Assembly (NCBI RefSeq): GCF_007992215.1
Contig: NZ_BJZV01000017.1
Coordinates: 33,551-97,550 of the forward strand
DNA from: Methylobacterium gnaphalii
GTDB taxonomy: Bacteria; Pseudomonadota; Alphaproteobacteria; Rhizobiales; Beijerinckiaceae
Length of the DNA: 64,000 bases
Direction of reading: 5' to 3'
Part shown: piece by piece, positions 1 through 8,098 of the stretch
Layout: every line of letters begins with the position of its first letter
How positions within the stretch are numbered: the stretch's first letter is position 1
Program-made: the position numbers and the translations under genes
Notes under the pieces: generated by a model
The model's input: only the letters and a program-made list of their open reading frames with translations
The model's database searches: none
Told to the model about the DNA's origin: nothing

Positions 1-600
1 ATCGACGCGATGATGGCGCGGATGGAGGACGAGCCCCTGCGCCCGCCCTTCGCCCCGCCCTTCCTCGTCGACGGCAGCCTGGTGGTCGGCCAGACGGCCA
101 ACATCCTGCTCTATCTCGGCCCCCGGCTCGGCCTGGTGGGCGAGAGCGAGGCCGGCCGGATCTGGACCCACCAGATGCAGCTCACCATCGCCGACATGGT
201 GCTGGAGGCGCACGACACCCACCACCCCATCGCGGTGATGGATTATTACGAGCAGCAGAGGCCCGAGGCCGCCCGGCGCGCGGCGGATTTCCGCGAGAAC
301 CGGATGCCGAAATTTCTCGGCTGGTTCGAGCGCGTCCTCGCGCGCAACCCGGCCGGCCCCGGCTACCTCGTCGGCGACGCCGTGAGCTATGCCGACCTCT
401 CCCTGTTCCAGCTCGTCGACGGTCTGCGCTACGCCTTCCCAAAGGCGAGCGAGCGGGTGCTCGCCGAGACGCCGCGGGTGGCGGCGCTCGCGCAGAAGGT
501 CGGGCGCCTGCCGCGCATCGCCGCCTATCTCGCCAGCGACCGGCGGATCGCCTTTAACGAGCAGGGGATTTTCCGGCGGTATCCCGAACTGGACGGCTGA
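1..600 (+). CDS. Glutathione S-transferase family protein (5' truncated by window edge)
   Basis: The reading frame is open to the first base, so the start lies outside the window; the first Met in view (base 10) is internal. The visible part begins near the end of the thioredoxin-like N domain: PPFLVDGSLVVGQTANILLY matches the cis-Pro, beta4 and SQS/GQT glutathione-contact region of GSTs. The rest is the all-helical C domain, with the N-capping pattern SYADLSLFQLVDGLRY that GSTs keep (S/T-x-x-D). About 199 residues are visible and a full protein would be near 230. It probably conjugates glutathione to electrophiles in the cytoplasm. The substrate cannot be told from sequence. Confidence 0.85.
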   Translation: MDAMMARMEDEPLRPPFAPPFLVDGSLVVGQTANILLYLGPRLGLVGESEAGRIWTHQMQLTIADMVLEAHDTHHPIAVMDYYEQQRPEAARRAADFRENRMPKFLGWFERVLARNPAGPGYLVGDAVSYADLSLFQLVDGLRYAFPKASERVLAETPRVAALAQKVGRLPRIAAYLASDRRIAFNEQGIFRRYPELDG

Positions 601-612
601 GGCCAGCCCTGC

Positions 613-675
613 CATCCCCCACCCCAGATGCTGCGAAGCAGCCTCGAAGCACGGCGGGCACCTCAATATGAGGAT
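613..675. repeat. Degenerate copy of a palindromic intergenic repeat
   Basis: The stretch holds TGCGAAGCAGCCTCGAAGCA, then GCACCTCAATATGAGGA. These resemble the left core (TGCGAAGCCTCGAAGGA) and right end (GCACCTCAGGATGAGG) of the fuller repeat at 4581-4686. The middle is deleted and the arms no longer pair well. It lies between the GST and gamma-glutamyltransferase genes. Confidence 0.45.
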
Positions 676-767
676 TGGCGTGATGGCCGAACCCTCGGTT
701 GTTTCCCTGGCGGCTGGCACGGCGCGCGCCTAAAACCCTCTTCCACCCCGTCAGGAGCGTTGCCCCC

Positions 768-2357
768 GTGAGAGACTTTTCCCGCCCCGGCCGCTCCCCC
801 GTCTATGCGACGCAGGCCGCGGTCGCGACCTCGCACCCACTCTCGACGCTCGCCGCGATCGAGGTGCTGCGCTCCGGCGGCAATGCGGTGGATGCGGGGA
901 TCGCGGCGGTGGCCGTGCAATGTGTGGTCGATCCGCTGATGACCGGCATCGGCGGCGATTGCTTCGCGCTCTACGCGCCGGCCGGCGCCTCGGTGCCGGT
1001 GGCGCTCGACGGATCGGGCCGGGCGGCCGCCGCGGCGACGCTGGACTGGTACACCGAGCGCGGCATCACAATCGACGCGGAATCGCCCCATGCCGTCACC
1101 GTGCCCGGGGCGATCGCGGCCTGGGCGCGGCTGGTGCAGGATCACGGCACCCGCTCGCTCAGCGAGCTGCTGCAGCCGGCCATCGGCTTTGCCGAGAACG
1201 GGTTCGTGGTGCAGCCCCGCGTCGGCTGGGACTGGCTGCGCTGCGTGCCGCGCGTCTCGCACGACTCAGACGCCGCCGCGCTCTTCCTGCCCGGCGGCCG
1301 GGCACCCGCCATCGGCAGCGTTTTTCGGCTGCCGCGCCTCGCCGCGACGCTCCGGCGGATCGCGGAAGGCGGCCCGCGAGCCTTCTACGAGGGCGCCATC
1401 GCCGCCGACATCGTCGGCAAGCTCCAGCGCCTCGGCGGGTTACAGACGGAGGAGGACTTTGCGGGCGCGCGGCCCGACCTCGTGACGCCGATCTCCACGC
1501 GCTACCGCGGCTACGACGTCTATGAATGCCCGCCCGCCGGCCAGGGGCTCGCGGCCCTGATGATGCTCAACGTGCTCTCCGGCTACGATGTCGGCGCGCT
1601 GTCGGAGCTCGATCGCGTCCATCTCTTCGCGGAGGTGTGCAAGCAGGGCTACCACCACCGCGACGCGCTCTTCGGCGATTTCGACCTCGCGAAGGTCCCG
1701 GTGGACCACCTGCTCTCGGACGCCTGGCATGCGCGGGCGCGCGGTGACATCGACATGGCCCGCGCCCGCGAGCCGGTGCTCTACCCCGAGGCGGCGCAGG
1801 CGGTGGCGCATCGCGACACGGTCTATCTCTGCGTGGTCGACCGCGACGGCAACGCGCTCTCGCTGATCAACTCGCTGTTCCAGGGCTTCGGCTCCGGCAT
1901 CCTGGCACCCGAGAGCGGCGTGCTGCTGCACAATCGCGGCCTGTCCTTCCGCACCGAGGCCGGGCACCCCAACAGCATCGGCCCACGCAAACGCCCGATG
2001 CACACGATCATCCCCGGCATGCTGATGAAGGACGGCCAGGCGGTCGCGCCCTTCGGCGTGATGGGCGGCCACTATCAGGCGATGGGCCATGTCGAGCTGC
2101 TGACCGGCCTCCTCGACCGCGGCCTTGACGTGCAGGAGGCCCTCGATGCCCCCCGCAGCTTCGCCTATGGCGGCGGCCTCGAAGTGGAAGACGCCGTGCC
2201 CGAGGCGGTCTTCGCCCGCCTGCGCGAGCGCGGCCACCCGGCAATCCGCGCCCCCCTGCCGCTGGGCGGCGGCCAGATCATCTGGATCGACCGCGCGGCC
2301 GGGACGCTGGTGGCTGGGTCGGACCCGCGGAAGGATGGGAGTGCGTTGGGCTGGTGA
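768..2357 (+). CDS. Gamma-glutamyltransferase family protein
   Basis: An Ntn-hydrolase of the gamma-glutamyltranspeptidase family, which cleaves or transfers gamma-glutamyl groups, for example from glutathione. GTG at 768 is preferred because AGGAG lies about 10 bases upstream; the frame is open to 699 but that part looks like non-family sequence. The N-terminal part carries ATSHPLSTLAAIEVLRSGGN and the GGDCFALY segment of the large subunit. The predicted autocatalytic nucleophile is Thr at about residue 351 in HRDTVYLCVVD, where GGTs have T-T/V-H/Y-L-S/C-V-V-D. The following DGNALSLINS and GVMGGHYQAMGH are also family motifs. There is no signal peptide, so it is probably cytoplasmic, unlike E. 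coli Ggt. The length of 529 residues is normal. Confidence 0.88.
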   Translation: MRDFSRPGRSPVYATQAAVATSHPLSTLAAIEVLRSGGNAVDAGIAAVAVQCVVDPLMTGIGGDCFALYAPAGASVPVALDGSGRAAAAATLDWYTERGITIDAESPHAVTVPGAIAAWARLVQDHGTRSLSELLQPAIGFAENGFVVQPRVGWDWLRCVPRVSHDSDAAALFLPGGRAPAIGSVFRLPRLAATLRRIAEGGPRAFYEGAIAADIVGKLQRLGGLQTEEDFAGARPDLVTPISTRYRGYDVYECPPAGQGLAALMMLNVLSGYDVGALSELDRVHLFAEVCKQGYHHRDALFGDFDLAKVPVDHLLSDAWHARARGDIDMARAREPVLYPEAAQAVAHRDTVYLCVVDRDGNALSLINSLFQGFGSGILAPESGVLLHNRGLSFRTEAGHPNSIGPRKRPMHTIIPGMLMKDGQAVAPFGVMGGHYQAMGHVELLTGLLDRGLDVQEALDAPRSFAYGGGLEVEDAVPEAVFARLRERGHPAIRAPLPLGGGQIIWIDRAAGTLVAGSDPRKDGSALGW

Positions 2358-2447
2358 GGGCAATATGCGATATCATTTTATAATGCAGGAAATATTATAA
2401 TCAGACATTTGTTTGTCAAATACAATTACAGATTAACTAATTTATTC

Positions 2448-2969
2448 TCAGATGAGCACAAATTTTCTGGTCTTTTCGTGGTTGAGCGAATTATTTGTTC
2501 CATGCCGCGATCGCAGCAAAATACATCGACGTAAGGTTGGCAAAAAGCTGTGGGACAGATCGCCGAAGTCGCCACTTTTGATCTTAATTCTAGCCAGAGA
2601 CTTATCTGATCGATGCCGTAATTCGGCACCTTTTATCCTGACTAGTGCTAGTTTAACGAGACATCCGAGAAAATTCCTGGTGCCAGGCATCTGATCCAGC
2701 GATATTTTCTTGCCGTCGTCAAAAATTTTCTGCGCAATCGCGTTTAGATATTCATCATTGAGTATTTCCCTTTGAGCAAATTTATCAAAACTATCCGAAT
2801 GCGATGAAAGTAATTTGTCAACTTCTAATGATTTATCCAACATAGGCTGAATCTTTTTAGCAAGATTATCGTTTTGATTCCAGAAAAACTGTGATATTGG
2901 TTCTATATCAAATTCTTTATTGAACGATAATTTCGCCAATACTACTGGATGAATTAGGGTTCTTCTCAT
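2448..2969 (-). CDS. Hypothetical protein, middle fragment of the PIN-like gene
   Basis: An open frame of 173 codons from ATG, 22 bases after the stop of the upstream fragment. It has no good ribosome binding site. The protein is mostly helical with charged residues and holds LDQMPGTRNFLGCLVKLALV. From KSGDFGDLSHSF onward the family-like reading moves to another frame, so the last 31 codons here (to FVLI) are probably out of frame. If the frameshifts are real, the protein would be non-functional. It is listed because an automatic annotation would call it as a gene. Confidence 0.4.
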   Translation of the reverse strand: MRRTLIHPVVLAKLSFNKEFDIEPISQFFWNQNDNLAKKIQPMLDKSLEVDKLLSSHSDSFDKFAQREILNDEYLNAIAQKIFDDGKKISLDQMPGTRNFLGCLVKLALVRIKGAELRHRSDKSLARIKIKSGDFGDLSHSFLPTLRRCILLRSRHGTNNSLNHEKTRKFVLI

Positions 2970-2991
2970 ATTTATCGAAAGTTGTTCGCGG

Positions 2992-3558
2992 CTAATTTTT
3001 CTTGGCCATATACTCTATCATTCCTCCGTCTGAAAAAAGCGGAGCAAGTTCTGGAAGTTCTTTTTCTGCGCTCGCTAGTAATTGTTCGCTGTGGTTTTTC
3101 ATAAGTGGGAAGATATCTCCCCTTCTAAGCTTCCCATGTTTGATAAGAAATGCGCGCTTTTTGCGCCTTTCGTTTATGTCTGGAATCGTTTGCAACATTT
3201 CTTGTATGCGTGATTTGAAATTTGTTTCAAAATTATCAAATTGCTCTATCCCAAATTCGGTTGTGAGCAAATCTTCTTTGTTGCAAATAAGATCTTCAAT
3301 AGTAACTTTCTTGCCAGAATATCTTACGATGTCCCTTAATTCAGAAAACGAGCGACCAGGGACGCCATATCGATCGCCCATAATAAGTCGAATTCTTTTT
3401 ATGGAGTCTTCGACATGGTGTTCATTTTTTGGCAGCGCCTCAATAATGCGCGAAAGTGTATAAACAAACTTGGCTCGACCCTCCCTGATCGACCGTGGGA
3501 GATCGCATAGCCCGGACGAAATATTTGAGAAATTATATGAGTCTAAGTATATATACAT
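2992..3558 (-). CDS. Hypothetical protein, N-terminal fragment of the PIN-like gene
   Basis: An open frame of 188 codons from ATG on the minus strand, in AT-rich DNA. It begins MYIYLDSYNFSN, a hydrophobic strand followed by Asp as in PIN-like nucleases, and continues with helical, Lys/Arg-rich sequence. It stops right after the homopolymer in MAKKN. The next frame reads on without a stop (KISREQLSIN into the following fragment), which suggests that this stop is produced by a frameshift. No other domain was recognised. Confidence 0.45.
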   Translation of the reverse strand: MYIYLDSYNFSNISSGLCDLPRSIREGRAKFVYTLSRIIEALPKNEHHVEDSIKRIRLIMGDRYGVPGRSFSELRDIVRYSGKKVTIEDLICNKEDLLTTEFGIEQFDNFETNFKSRIQEMLQTIPDINERRKKRAFLIKHGKLRRGDIFPLMKNHSEQLLASAEKELPELAPLFSDGGMIEYMAKKN

Positions 3559-3614
3559 TCCGTAGAGCCAGTTATATCTGCAAAAATCTCATTGAGGAGT
3601 GCGGCTGATCTATA

Positions 3615-4505
3615 TTATGGCCTCTGACAAACCTCACAAAAGAACGTCGACCGCCCCGACTGCACGATCCGCGAAACATGCCCCCGGCATCCCTTTGCCG
3701 TGCAGACCAAACCCGCTCGGTCGTAGACCCGAAAACTGTGCTGGAAGGCCCCTGCCCCGCCGTCGGGATGGGCGTAGTCGCGGAGCGTGGAGCCGCCCGC
3801 CGCGACGGCCTCGGTGAGGACGGTCTTGATCGCCTTGGCCAGCGCATTGGCCCCGCGCGTCGGTGAGCCGTCTGGCCCTGCGAGCGTCCCGGCCGGGGCC
3901 TGCGGGTGCAGGCGGGCGCGGTGGAGGGCTTCGCAGACGTAGATGTTGCCCAGCCCCGCGATCAGGCGCTGGTCGAGCAGGGCGGCCTTCAGCGGCGTGA
4001 TGCGGTGGCGGAACAGGCGGGCGATGGTCGCGCCGGTGAGCTCGTCGCCGAGCGGTTCGATGCCCATGGCGGCGAAGTGCCGGCAGGCGGCGAGCGCGTC
4101 GGTCGGCACCAGATCCATGAAGCCGAAGCGGCGCGCGTCGTTGTAGGTGATCGTCGCGCCGGAATTCAGCGCCATCACCACGTGGTCGTGCCGGGCGTTG
4201 CCGAGCGCGCCTTCGAGGTAGAAATCGCCGGGCGAGACGTTGGAGCCGTCCGGCAGCGCGACGTCGAAACGGCCGCTCATGCCGAGATGCATGATCAGGC
4301 TCTCGCCGGAATCGAGATGCGCCGTGAGGTATTTGGCCCGCCGCGCCAGCGCCGTGACCGTGCGGCCCTCCAGCCGCTCCGCGAAACGCTCCGGGAAGGG
4401 AAAGCGCAGGTTCGGCCGCCGCAGGGTCACCCGCGAGAAGCGCGCGCCGACCATCGCCGGCTCCAGGCCGCGGCGCACGGTTTCGACTTCGGGGAGCTCG
4501 GGCAT
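3615..4505 (-). CDS. mutM: Formamidopyrimidine-DNA glycosylase (Fpg/MutM)
   Basis: A bifunctional DNA glycosylase/AP lyase that removes 8-oxoguanine and formamidopyrimidines in base excision repair. The start [14 protein letters not shown] gives the catalytic Pro2 and Glu3. HLGMSGRF and a Lys near residue 57 ([10 protein letters not shown]) are conserved. The C-terminal zinc finger is present as CTAKGC...CEVC, a CX4C/CX2C form usual in alphaproteobacteria, with the [10 protein letters not shown] hairpin. At 296 residues it is full length. It is divergent from ubiE, a common Hyphomicrobiales arrangement. Its stop codon lies at the edge of the AT-rich island, which begins directly downstream without truncating it. 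Confidence 0.97.
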   Translation of the reverse strand: MPELPEVETVRRGLEPAMVGARFSRVTLRRPNLRFPFPERFAERLEGRTVTALARRAKYLTAHLDSGESLIMHLGMSGRFDVALPDGSNVSPGDFYLEGALGNARHDHVVMALNSGATITYNDARRFGFMDLVPTDALAACRHFAAMGIEPLGDELTGATIARLFRHRITPLKAALLDQRLIAGLGNIYVCEALHRARLHPQAPAGTLAGPDGSPTRGANALAKAIKTVLTEAVAAGGSTLRDYAHPDGGAGAFQHSFRVYDRAGLVCTAKGCRGHVSRIVQSGRSTFFCEVCQRP

Positions 4506-4580
4506 TCTTTTAGGACTTATGGCGCGGTTGTAGGAAATGTTTCACGTGAAACGCGGGGGGCTGTCCATCACCCAGTCATC

Positions 4581-4686
4581 CCCCTCATCCTGAGGTGCGA
4601 AGCCTCGAAGGAGGGCTCCAGGGTTCGCGCGTTATCTGGGGCCCTCCTTCGAGGCTTCGCTTCGCTTCGCACCTCAGGATGAGGGG
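4581..4686. repeat. Palindromic intergenic repeat (REP-like), full copy
   Basis: A large inverted repeat. The left arm begins CCCCTCATCCTGAGGTGCGA and continues through AGCCTCGAAGGAGGGC (to about 4617). The right arm (about 4641-4686) is its reverse complement with a 10-base insertion, a tandem TTCGC duplication. The loop is about 20 bases. A related copy is at 45041-45154 and a worn copy at 613-675. It lies in the mutM/ubiE divergent gap, and transcripts across it would form a long hairpin. Repeats of this look are widespread in Hyphomicrobiales intergenic DNA. Confidence 0.8.
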
Positions 4687-4801
4687 ATTGGGTGGGCCGA
4701 GGGGTGATGAAGGGACGCCTGTTTCGCGGGTTCGGTTCATAAGCCCTATGCCGCGGCTTCTCCACATGGCGGTCCCGCGGCGCATTCGCTATGAGCGGCG
4801 G

Positions 4802-4847
4802 TGCCCGGCAGCGGCGCGTGGGGAAGCCGACGCGCCGCTGCCGGGCA
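4802..4847. repeat. 18-bp perfect inverted repeat upstream of ubiE
   Basis: TGCCCGGCAGCGGCGCGT (4802-4819) is perfectly complementary to 4830-4847, around a 10-base spacer. It lies about 75 bases before the ubiE start and is not followed by a T-run. It could be a second small repeat element or a leader hairpin. With the element at 4581-4686, it fills most of the 417-base mutM-ubiE gap. No clear promoter was picked out there. Confidence 0.7.
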
Positions 4848-4922
4848 TCTGGGTATGCCGCAGGTTTTGCCGGGGGACCGCGAGGCGCCTCTCCAGGGCC
4901 TGCTTGGGACGGATGGGGCGGC

Positions 4923-5684
4923 ATGAGCGTGGCTGACGACGGCACGGCGGATTTCGGCTTCGAGCGTGTCTCGCTCGCCGAGAAGCAGGGCCGGGTGGAC
5001 GACGTCTTCCGCTCCGTGGCCAAGCGCTACGACCTGATGAACGACCTGATGTCGGGCGGCCTGCACCGGGCCTGGAAGTCGCATCTCATCGGCATGCTGC
5101 GGCCGGGCCGCAACCGGCCCTTCCGCCATCTCGACGTGGCCGGCGGCACCGGCGACATCGCCTTCCGCGTGCTGGAGGCCGGCGGGCCGGACACGGAGGT
5201 CACCGTCCTCGACATCAACGAGGCGATGCTGCGGGTCGGGCAGGAGCGGGCCGGGTCGCGGTTCGGCCGGCGGATCGAGTTCGTGACGGGCAATGCGGAG
5301 GCGCTGCCGATCACCGCGAACATGTTCGACGCGTACACAATCGCCTTCGGAATCCGGAACGTTCCGCGCATCGAGTTGGCGCTGAAGGAGGCCCTTCGCG
5401 TGCTCAAGCCGGGCGGGCGTTTCCTGTGCCTGGAATTCTCGCGGGTCGACCTGCCGATCCTCGAAAAGATCTACGACGCCTATTCCTTCCACGTGATCCC
5501 GCGCATCGGCGCGCGGGTGGCGGGGGACCGCGAGTCCTACCAGTATCTCGTTGAATCCATACGGAAATTCCCCTCGCCCGGCCGGTTCTCGGCGATGATC
5601 GAGGAGGCGAGATTCTCGCGGGTGACGCACCGGGTTCTGTCGGGCGGGATCGTGGCGATCCATTCCGGCTGGAAGGTAGCCTGA
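4923..5684 (+). CDS. ubiE: Demethylmenaquinone/demethylubiquinol methyltransferase UbiE
   Basis: A SAM-dependent C-methyltransferase acting on 2-polyprenyl-6-methoxy-benzoquinol in ubiquinone synthesis. ATG at 4923 is chosen: the protein then starts [20 protein letters not shown], and a purine-rich GGATGGGG lies upstream. The frame is open to 4791, but that part falls in a repeat. Signature stretches are [20 protein letters not shown], the SAM motif [13 protein letters not shown] near residue 73, NAEALP, AFGIRNV, and [15 protein letters not shown]. The 253 residues match the family. ubiB follows after about 107 bases on the same strand, so the two quinone genes are probably cotranscribed. Confidence 0.96.
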   Translation: MSVADDGTADFGFERVSLAEKQGRVDDVFRSVAKRYDLMNDLMSGGLHRAWKSHLIGMLRPGRNRPFRHLDVAGGTGDIAFRVLEAGGPDTEVTVLDINEAMLRVGQERAGSRFGRRIEFVTGNAEALPITANMFDAYTIAFGIRNVPRIELALKEALRVLKPGGRFLCLEFSRVDLPILEKIYDAYSFHVIPRIGARVAGDRESYQYLVESIRKFPSPGRFSAMIEEARFSRVTHRVLSGGIVAIHSGWKVA

Positions 5685-5791
5685 GTGGTGGCTCCGCTCG
5701 CGCCGGCTGTCCCGAACCACCCCGCAACCCACTGCCCTTCCAGGGTTTTCGCCCTCGGCGAGGCCCGGAACGACCGCGGGGAGTTCGCCCC

Positions 5792-7354
5792 GTGCTAGGC
5801 GGCGTCTTCCATCTCGTCCGCGGCGTGCATGTCGGCTTCGTGCTGGCGCGCGAGGGCGGATTGGCGCTGATCGACCCGGTCGAGCTTCCGCCTCACCTGC
5901 GCCTCGCGCTGAAGGTCGGGCGCTCGCTGGAGCGGCGCGGCGTCTCCCAGCAACCCGGTGCGAGCCCGCTGGAGCGGGCCATGACCCGGCTCGGGCCGTC
6001 CTACGTGAAGTTCGGGCAGTTCCTGGCGACGCGGCCGGACATCGTCGGCATGGCGGCGGCGCGCGACCTGGAGCGGCTGCAGGACCGGGTGCCGCCGTTC
6101 CCCCAGGGCGTCGCAATTCGCATGGTCGAGCAAGAGCTTGGCAAGCCGATCACGGCGCTCTTCGCCTCGTTCAGCGAGCCGGTGGCGGCGGCCTCGATCG
6201 CGCAGGTGCACAAGGCGCAGCTGCGCGACAAGGACGGCACGCTGCGCGACGTCGCCGTCAAGGTGATGCGCCCGGACGTGCGCGCGCAATTCGCCCGCGA
6301 GCTGCAGGCCATGCGGTTCATGGCCCGCATGGTCCACGCGATGCTGCCCGATGCCGAGCGCCTGCGCCCGCGCGAAGTCGTCGAGACGCTGGCCCGCTCG
6401 GTGATGATGGAGATGGACCTGCGGCTCGAGGCCGCCGCCATGTCCGAACTCGCCGAGAATACGAAGAACGACGAGGATTTCCGGGTGCCGCGCCCGGAAT
6501 GGGAGATGACCTCGCGCAACGTGCTCACCTCGGAATGGATCGACGGCATCCGCCTGAGCGACCGCGCCCGCATCGTCGCCGAGGGGCACGACATCAAGGC
6601 GCTCGGGCGCTCGGTGATCCAGTCCTTCCTGCGCCAGGCGATCCGCGACGGCTTCTTCCACGCCGATATGCATCCCGGAAACCTGTTCGTGGACCGGGAC
6701 GGCCGGCTGACGGCGGTGGATTTCGGCATCATGGGCCGGCTCGGCATGGCGGAGCGGCGGTTCCTCGCCGAGATCCTGCTCGGCTTCATCACCCGCGATT
6801 ACCGCCAGGTGGCGCAGGTGCATTTCGAGGCGGGCTACGTGCCGCGCCACCACTCCGTGGACGATTTCGCGCAGGCCATCCGCGCCATTGGCGAGCCGAT
6901 CCACCAGCGCCCCGCCGACGAGATCTCGATGGCGAAGGTGCTCACCCTGCTCTTCGATGTGACCGCGCTGTTCGACATGAGCACGCGCACCGAGCTGGTG
7001 ATGCTGCAGAAGACCATGGTGGTGGTCGAGGGCGTCGCCCGCTCGCTCGACCCGCAGCTCGACATGTGGACGGGCGCCGAGCCGGTGGTGAAGAGCTGGA
7101 TCGCCCGCAACCTCGGTCCGATCGGCCGGATCGAGGGAGCTGGCCGGGCGGCCCTGGCGCTCTCGGACGTGATCGCCGACATTCCCGACATCGCTCAGCG
7201 CATCCGCCGGATCATGGTGCGGGTGGACGAGGAGAGCAGCGAGGAGGCGCGGCATCTCGGGCGGCTGGTAAAGACCGAGAAGCAGCGCGCGATCTGGTCG
7301 ACGCTGGCCTTCTGGGCGATCGCGATCGGAGTCCTGGTCCTCGCTTTTCGGTGA
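5792..7354 (+). CDS. ubiB: Ubiquinone biosynthesis atypical kinase UbiB
   Basis: An ABC1/ADCK-type atypical kinase/ATPase required for ubiquinone biosynthesis at the inner membrane. GTG at 5792 is used, with GGGGAG about 8 bases upstream. Family marks are the KxGQ motif in YVKFGQFLATRPD (near residue 72), the Ala-rich loop AAASIAQVHKAQL in place of a Gly-rich loop, the VAVKVMRP lysine, the catalytic-loop FHADMHPGN near residue 290, and the DFG in VDFGIMGRL. A hydrophobic helix at the very C-terminus (TLAFWAIAIGVLVLAF) is the usual membrane anchor. The 520 residues are typical. Confidence 0.95.
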   Translation: MLGGVFHLVRGVHVGFVLAREGGLALIDPVELPPHLRLALKVGRSLERRGVSQQPGASPLERAMTRLGPSYVKFGQFLATRPDIVGMAAARDLERLQDRVPPFPQGVAIRMVEQELGKPITALFASFSEPVAAASIAQVHKAQLRDKDGTLRDVAVKVMRPDVRAQFARELQAMRFMARMVHAMLPDAERLRPREVVETLARSVMMEMDLRLEAAAMSELAENTKNDEDFRVPRPEWEMTSRNVLTSEWIDGIRLSDRARIVAEGHDIKALGRSVIQSFLRQAIRDGFFHADMHPGNLFVDRDGRLTAVDFGIMGRLGMAERRFLAEILLGFITRDYRQVAQVHFEAGYVPRHHSVDDFAQAIRAIGEPIHQRPADEISMAKVLTLLFDVTALFDMSTRTELVMLQKTMVVVEGVARSLDPQLDMWTGAEPVVKSWIARNLGPIGRIEGAGRAALALSDVIADIPDIAQRIRRIMVRVDEESSEEARHLGRLVKTEKQRAIWSTLAFWAIAIGVLVLAFR

Positions 7355-7399
7355 GTGCCGTTGGGGACGGCAGGATGTTGTGGGCCAGTAGCAGCCCAC

Positions 7400-8041
7400 T
7401 CAGCCCACGAGCCTGACCTTCTCGACCGCATCGCTCACGATGAGAACCTGCCCGTCGCGCAGGGTGCGGTACGCCAGCCCTTCCCGCTCGTAGAAGGCGA
7501 TCTCCCTCTCGACATCTGCTGATTCCGGGTGATCCGAGCGGTAGTGCACGGCCACCCGGAACGGCACCAGTCCGAGCCCGTCCCAGACGATCTCGCTCGG
7601 ATAGCCCTCCGGCACCTCGTTCGGATCGTCCACCGCCTCGATGCCGCGCAGGCTCGGCGTGGCTGCCACCGTCGCAGCGCTGAAGCCGCCGTAGACGATC
7701 GAGTCCTCGGCGAGCCGGTCGGTGATGATCCGGTCGAAGCCGCTGAGGCGCATCGCGCGCATCAGCACGAAGGTGTTGCCGCCGTTGATCCAGACCATGT
7801 CGAACCCGGCCAGCGCCGTGCGCAGGCCGGCCGCGTCGCCGAAGAAGCGGCGCAGGTCGAGTTCGTCGACTGTGAAACCGAGGGCCTGCAGCGCGTCGGT
7901 CTCCGTTGCCCGCCACATCCCGCGCGAGGCCTCGTCGCCGTCGAGCGCGTTCATGATGAGGGCAACCCTTCCCCGCGGCGCGAGCGCCACCAGTTCCGCG
8001 GGAGTGTCCCCGAGATCGAGGGAGGACAGGTAAAGGCGCAT
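7400..8041 (-). CDS. Peptidase S51 (dipeptidase E-like) family protein
   Basis: A member of the class I glutamine amidotransferase-like fold group that includes aspartyl dipeptidase PepE and cyanophycinase. ATG at 8041 has AGGAGA upstream and gives MRLYLSSLDL. The WINGGNTFVLMRAM stretch is the GGN oxyanion-type motif. YGGFSAATVAA near residue 119 carries the predicted nucleophile Ser, where the family usually has GxSAG; here it is GFSAA. The last acidic/His parts are not sure. The 213 residues match the family. It is convergent with ubiB and divergent from coaBC. The substrate is unknown. Confidence 0.75.
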   Translation of the reverse strand: MRLYLSSLDLGDTPAELVALAPRGRVALIMNALDGDEASRGMWRATETDALQALGFTVDELDLRRFFGDAAGLRTALAGFDMVWINGGNTFVLMRAMRLSGFDRIITDRLAEDSIVYGGFSAATVAATPSLRGIEAVDDPNEVPEGYPSEIVWDGLGLVPFRVAVHYRSDHPESADVEREIAFYEREGLAYRTLRDGQVLIVSDAVEKVRLVG

Positions 8042-8098
8042 CGTCGTCTCCTGGAGGCTCACCCTTGACGGGTATCACGCAGTCCGTTGACTAGCCGC

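Larger units (their letters stand above)
2426..3558 (-). pseudogene. PIN-like domain protein, single gene broken by two +1 frameshifts
   Basis: Three overlapping frames on the minus strand join into one plausible protein of about 376 residues if one base is removed from each of two five-base homopolymers (2996-3000 and 2542-2546). The joined product starts MYIYLDSYNF, like the first beta strand and first acidic residue of PIN-like nucleases. It ends with GDFGDLSHSF then CQPYVDVFCCDRGMEQII, resembling the C-terminal acidic pattern D-x2-D-x2-H...PYVDxFxxDR of stand-alone PIN-like proteins. The halves lack either end motif alone. The gene may be a decayed toxin or defence nuclease, or the extra bases may be sequence errors. 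Family assignment is by motif memory, so moderate. Confidence 0.55.
2358..3614. other. AT-rich island between gamma-glutamyltransferase and mutM
   Basis: Base composition changes abruptly just after the gamma-glutamyltransferase stop and returns to GC-rich inside mutM. The sixty-base lines at 2821 and 3181 contain 18 and 17 G+C (about 30%), against well over 60% in the flanks. The island holds one (broken) gene on the minus strand. No flanking direct repeat, integrase or tRNA was found, so the way it arrived is not visible. It is probably horizontally acquired. Confidence 0.7.
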
